Part shown: positions 5,255-7,258 of the stretch, piece by piece
How the letters are laid out: each line of letters starts with the position of its first letter
Numbering within the stretch: the stretch's first letter is position 1
Assembly (NCBI GenBank): GCA_910586745.1
Contig: CAJUJZ010000110.1
Location: 1-7,258, forward strand
Direction of reading: 5' to 3'
DNA length: 7,258 bases
Source of the DNA: an uncultured Mucispirillum sp.
GTDB lineage: Bacteria; Chrysiogenota; Deferribacteres; Deferribacterales; Mucispirillaceae
Notes under the pieces: generated by a model
Seen by the model: the letters and a program-made list of their open reading frames with translations, nothing else
The model's database searches: none
Told to the model about the DNA's origin: nothing
Translations under genes and position numbers: made by a program

Positions 5255-5992
5255 ATGGATAAACTTCATGCAGGTATTGAGGAATACTTAGCAGGTGATT
5301 TACATAAAGCAATAAGACTCTTAACTGAACATATAAATGAACAGGGTTACGATACTGCTGCAGCATATTACCATATTGGGCTTTGCTACAGCGACTTAAA
5401 CCAAATGACTCCTGCATGCCAGAACTTTGCAAAAGCTGCAGAAATCGCACCAGATAAATCTATGTACCTTTACAAACTGGGGCTTTCTTATTTCCGCCTT
5501 ATGACTCTTGATAAAGCAGCTGATGCCCTTAAAAAAACAATAGATTTAAACCCAGAGCATCAGCGTTCAAGATTTTTATTAGGTCAGGTATATTTCCAAC
5601 AGGGGCTTATGAATGAGGCAGAAGCAACATTTTCTGATGTACTTTCAAAAAGTCCTGATTTTGCTGATGCTTATTATCATAGGGCATTAACAAGGTATCA
5701 GCTTTCAAAAGATGATGAAGCACTGCAGGACTTACACAAGGCAATAGAAATAAACCCAGATTATAATGAAGCTCTGCTTGAAGCTGCCAAAATTAACTTT
5801 GAAAACTCTAATTTTGAACAGGCAGCAATAGACTGCAGAAAAATATATGAAAAAGGATACAGAAATTTCTCTTTTGTAAAATATTATTTAACTGTACTTT
5901 TAAAAGCCTGCAAAAAAGAAGAATTTGACAATTTAAAAGCAGAAGCCTCTATACTTTTTCCTAACAATATGGACATAGAAAACATAAAATAA
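5255..5992 (+). CDS. Tetratricopeptide repeat (TPR) protein
   Basis: A 245-residue protein made almost wholly of TPR units, a scaffold for protein-protein contacts. About six repeats can be seen, near residues 2-31, 35-68, 69-101, 103-135, 137-170 and 171-204. Clear examples are AAYYHIGLCYSDLNQ, YKLGLSYFRLMTLDKAADAL and AYYHRALTRYQLSKDDEAL, each ending in a ...NP/AP turn. The last part (205-245) is helical and more divergent. There is no signal peptide or membrane segment, so it is probably cytoplasmic. Shine-Dalgarno AGGAG (5243-5247) lies inside the 3' end of the preceding gene, and the start follows its stop by 1 nt, indicating coupling. The partner is unknown; its neighbours do not identify it. 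Confidence 0.88.
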   Translation: MDKLHAGIEEYLAGDLHKAIRLLTEHINEQGYDTAAAYYHIGLCYSDLNQMTPACQNFAKAAEIAPDKSMYLYKLGLSYFRLMTLDKAADALKKTIDLNPEHQRSRFLLGQVYFQQGLMNEAEATFSDVLSKSPDFADAYYHRALTRYQLSKDDEALQDLHKAIEINPDYNEALLEAAKINFENSNFEQAAIDCRKIYEKGYRNFSFVKYYLTVLLKACKKEEFDNLKAEASILFPNNMDIENIK

Positions 5993-6006
5993 TACTGGAG
6001 CAGCAG

Positions 6007-7095
6007 ATGAAATTTAACGAAATTGATTTTAATCTTAAAAATATTGTAATATTTGCATCAACAATAGTAATACTATTACTGCTTTATGCAACAAGAAATA
6101 TACTTATATTATTTATTGTGTCAGTTTTAATTGCCTATCTTTTAAATCCACTTGTGGAAATATTTGTCCGTCTGCATATACCTAGATTTTTAAGTGTTCT
6201 GCTGCTTGTTTTAATTTTACTGCTTATTGTTATAGTGCTTGTTGCTGTTATTGTTCCTGCTATGATAAAAGATATTACATACATTATTACCCATACACCC
6301 CAGTATATTAATAACATTTTCACATGGCTTGAAGATACTTTTACAAAATTTAATATTCAGTCATCATTTGATTTAGAAACAAGTAAAAACTATGTTACAG
6401 AAAGACTTGGTGTTATTTCAAAATATATTTTAAATACACTTTCTTCTGCTGCAGTTTCTGTAAAAAATATTGCAGGTGTTTTAGTAAACATTTTTATTGT
6501 ACCTGTGCTTGTTTTCTTTTTACTTACAGACTTCCCTGATTTTAAAAATTTTACAAATAAACTTGTTGAGAGATTTAGTATGCAAAAAATAGTTGAACAT
6601 TTATCACAGTTTGAATCATTAATTGGTAAATATTTCAGAGGTATGTTCCTTGTTGGCCTTATTCTTTCATGCCTTTATGGACTTGTGCTTTTTATTGTTG
6701 GTGTAAAAGGCTGGCTTTTCTTTGGTATGCTTACAGGCTTTGGAGCTATGATACCTTATGTTGGCTTTACAATAGGCTTAATCAGCTCAGTTATTGCTGC
6801 AATATATACATTCCATGACTTTATTCACCCACTTTATACTGTAATAGGTTTTGTTATAGTGCAGGTGCTTGAAAGTATGGTAATCACTCCAAAAATAGTT
6901 GGTGACAGCTTAGGAATAAGCCCTGTTGTAGTTATTGTAGGCTTAATGATAGGTGGTGCATTAGCAGGTTTTTTGGGTATGATTATTGCACTGCCTATTG
7001 CGGCATTTATTAAAATATTAATAGATACTTATGTATTTAAAAAGCCTATGCCGCAAATGCAGAATAAGACTGATAAAAAAGAAAAAACAAAATAA
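6007..7095 (+). CDS. AI-2E family (PerM-like) membrane transporter
   Basis: A polytopic inner-membrane protein of the AI-2E/PerM family (COG0628 type). Relatives have been linked to autoinducer-2 export or to Na+/H+ exchange, and most have no known substrate. The 362 residues are usual length. The layout is typical: hydrophobic N-terminus (about 12-86) with IAYLLNPLVEIF (42-53), a soluble middle region (about 87-140), then the C-terminal membrane block. That block carries GAMIPYVGFTIG (246-257), PKIVGDSLGISPVVVI (295-310) and GMIIALPIAAFIKIL (324-338). The tail is Lys-rich and cytosolic. Shine-Dalgarno TGGAG (5996-6000) is 6 nt before the ATG, and the gap after the TPR gene is 14 nt, so it is the last gene of the operon. 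The name does not establish AI-2 as substrate. Confidence 0.9.
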   Translation: MKFNEIDFNLKNIVIFASTIVILLLLYATRNILILFIVSVLIAYLLNPLVEIFVRLHIPRFLSVLLLVLILLLIVIVLVAVIVPAMIKDITYIITHTPQYINNIFTWLEDTFTKFNIQSSFDLETSKNYVTERLGVISKYILNTLSSAAVSVKNIAGVLVNIFIVPVLVFFLLTDFPDFKNFTNKLVERFSMQKIVEHLSQFESLIGKYFRGMFLVGLILSCLYGLVLFIVGVKGWLFFGMLTGFGAMIPYVGFTIGLISSVIAAIYTFHDFIHPLYTVIGFVIVQVLESMVITPKIVGDSLGISPVVVIVGLMIGGALAGFLGMIIALPIAAFIKILIDTYVFKKPMPQMQNKTDKKEKTK

Positions 7096-7258
7096 GCAAA
7101 GCTCAGACTGTCAAAAAAATCATTAATCGTTTTTTAATTTAAAATAATTAATATTTGTTATATTAAAAGTTAATTTAATGAACTAAACTTATAGCAAGTA
7201 TCTAAGTTTAGTCCTCATTGCAGCCTAATGAAATATGACGAGCATTATTAGACTGGCA
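7096..7258. other. Non-coding end of window
   Basis: No gene can be supported in these 163 bases. The first part is very AT-rich; AAAAAA and TTTTTT around 7113-7136 form only a weak all-A/T stem. Two inverted repeats follow: a perfect one at 7182-7212 and an imperfect one from about 7219 to the window edge, pairing TGC-AG-CTAAT with ATTAG-CT-GCA. Either might belong to a terminator or to a feature that begins beyond the window. Confidence 0.4.
7182..7212 (+). repeat. Perfect 10-bp inverted repeat after the AI-2E-family gene
   Basis: ACTAAACTTA (7182-7191) and TAAGTTTAGT (7203-7212) are perfect complements around an 11-nt loop. No T run follows on either strand, so it is not a classical intrinsic terminator. 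It lies 86 nt after the stop of the last gene and could mark the end of the operon, be an operator for a gene outside the window, or stabilise the 3' end of the transcript. Confidence 0.6.

Noticed and set aside
5169..5450. A minus-strand frame of 93 residues across the pseudouridine synthase/TPR junction
   Set aside because: It is antisense to two convincing genes, with composition typical of reversed coding sequence and no motif.
6135..6323. A minus-strand frame of 62 residues within the AI-2E-family gene
   Set aside because: It is a shadow of a hydrophobic coding region, and its Ser/Thr/Ile-rich stretch is the complement of membrane-segment codons.
7113..7136. The A-run/T-run pair after the AI-2E-family gene as an intrinsic terminator
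   Set aside because: The stem would be only A-T pairs with a long loop, too weak to call.
7182..7258. An integron attC site in the two inverted repeats
   Set aside because: The arms do not match the core-site pattern (RYYYAAC / GTTRRRY), and no cassette or integrase is present.

Overview
The window comes from a low-GC bacterial chromosome (roughly 30% GC by eye). Gene order rpsF-ssb-rpsR-DUF2232, a zinc-ligand (C+) type S18 and the strong A/T codon bias would fit a Deferribacteres-like host such as Mucispirillum. That assignment is inference from content and style, not a database match.

Layout. Positions 1-377 (minus strand) hold the 5' end of an IS30-family insertion sequence: a promoter, a structured leader and an N-terminal transposase fragment that stops at 41. 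Positions 382-917 (minus) hold the wreck of a PD-(D/E)XK nuclease gene of the PDDEXK_4 type. It lacks a usable start codon, is broken by a three-copy 7-bp tandem repeat, and ends a few bases from the presumed IS end. Positions 1006-4174 (minus) are a healthy operon reading rpsF, ssb, rpsR, a DUF2232/YybS-like membrane protein and a cation diffusion facilitator (CDF). Positions 4354-7095 (plus) are a divergent operon: an RluA-family pseudouridine synthase, a TPR protein and an AI-2E-family (PerM-like) membrane protein. Positions 7096-7258 hold no gene I can support, only two inverted repeats.

How the genes work together. The minus-strand operon couples two small-subunit ribosomal proteins that bind rRNA as a pair (S6 and S18) with single-stranded DNA-binding protein, a common bacterial arrangement. 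The rpsF leader shows a hairpin with a CCG motif and an embedded Shine-Dalgarno, which looks like the known S6:S18 autoregulatory element. Downstream, where rplI often sits, there is a CDF metal exporter whose start overlaps the end of the DUF2232 gene by 11 nt, so the two are probably translationally coupled. The divergent operon is tightly packed (1 nt and 14 nt gaps), and its first gene appears to have almost no 5' leader.

The most interesting part is the first kilobase. The nuclease gene has a second, unannotated half in another frame (382-552) that rejoins the first half seamlessly if the 7-bp repeat is reduced to one copy. The IS30 leader contains an inverted repeat that would bury the transposase Shine-Dalgarno only in transcripts entering from outside the element. 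No complete new multi-gene system is visible here.
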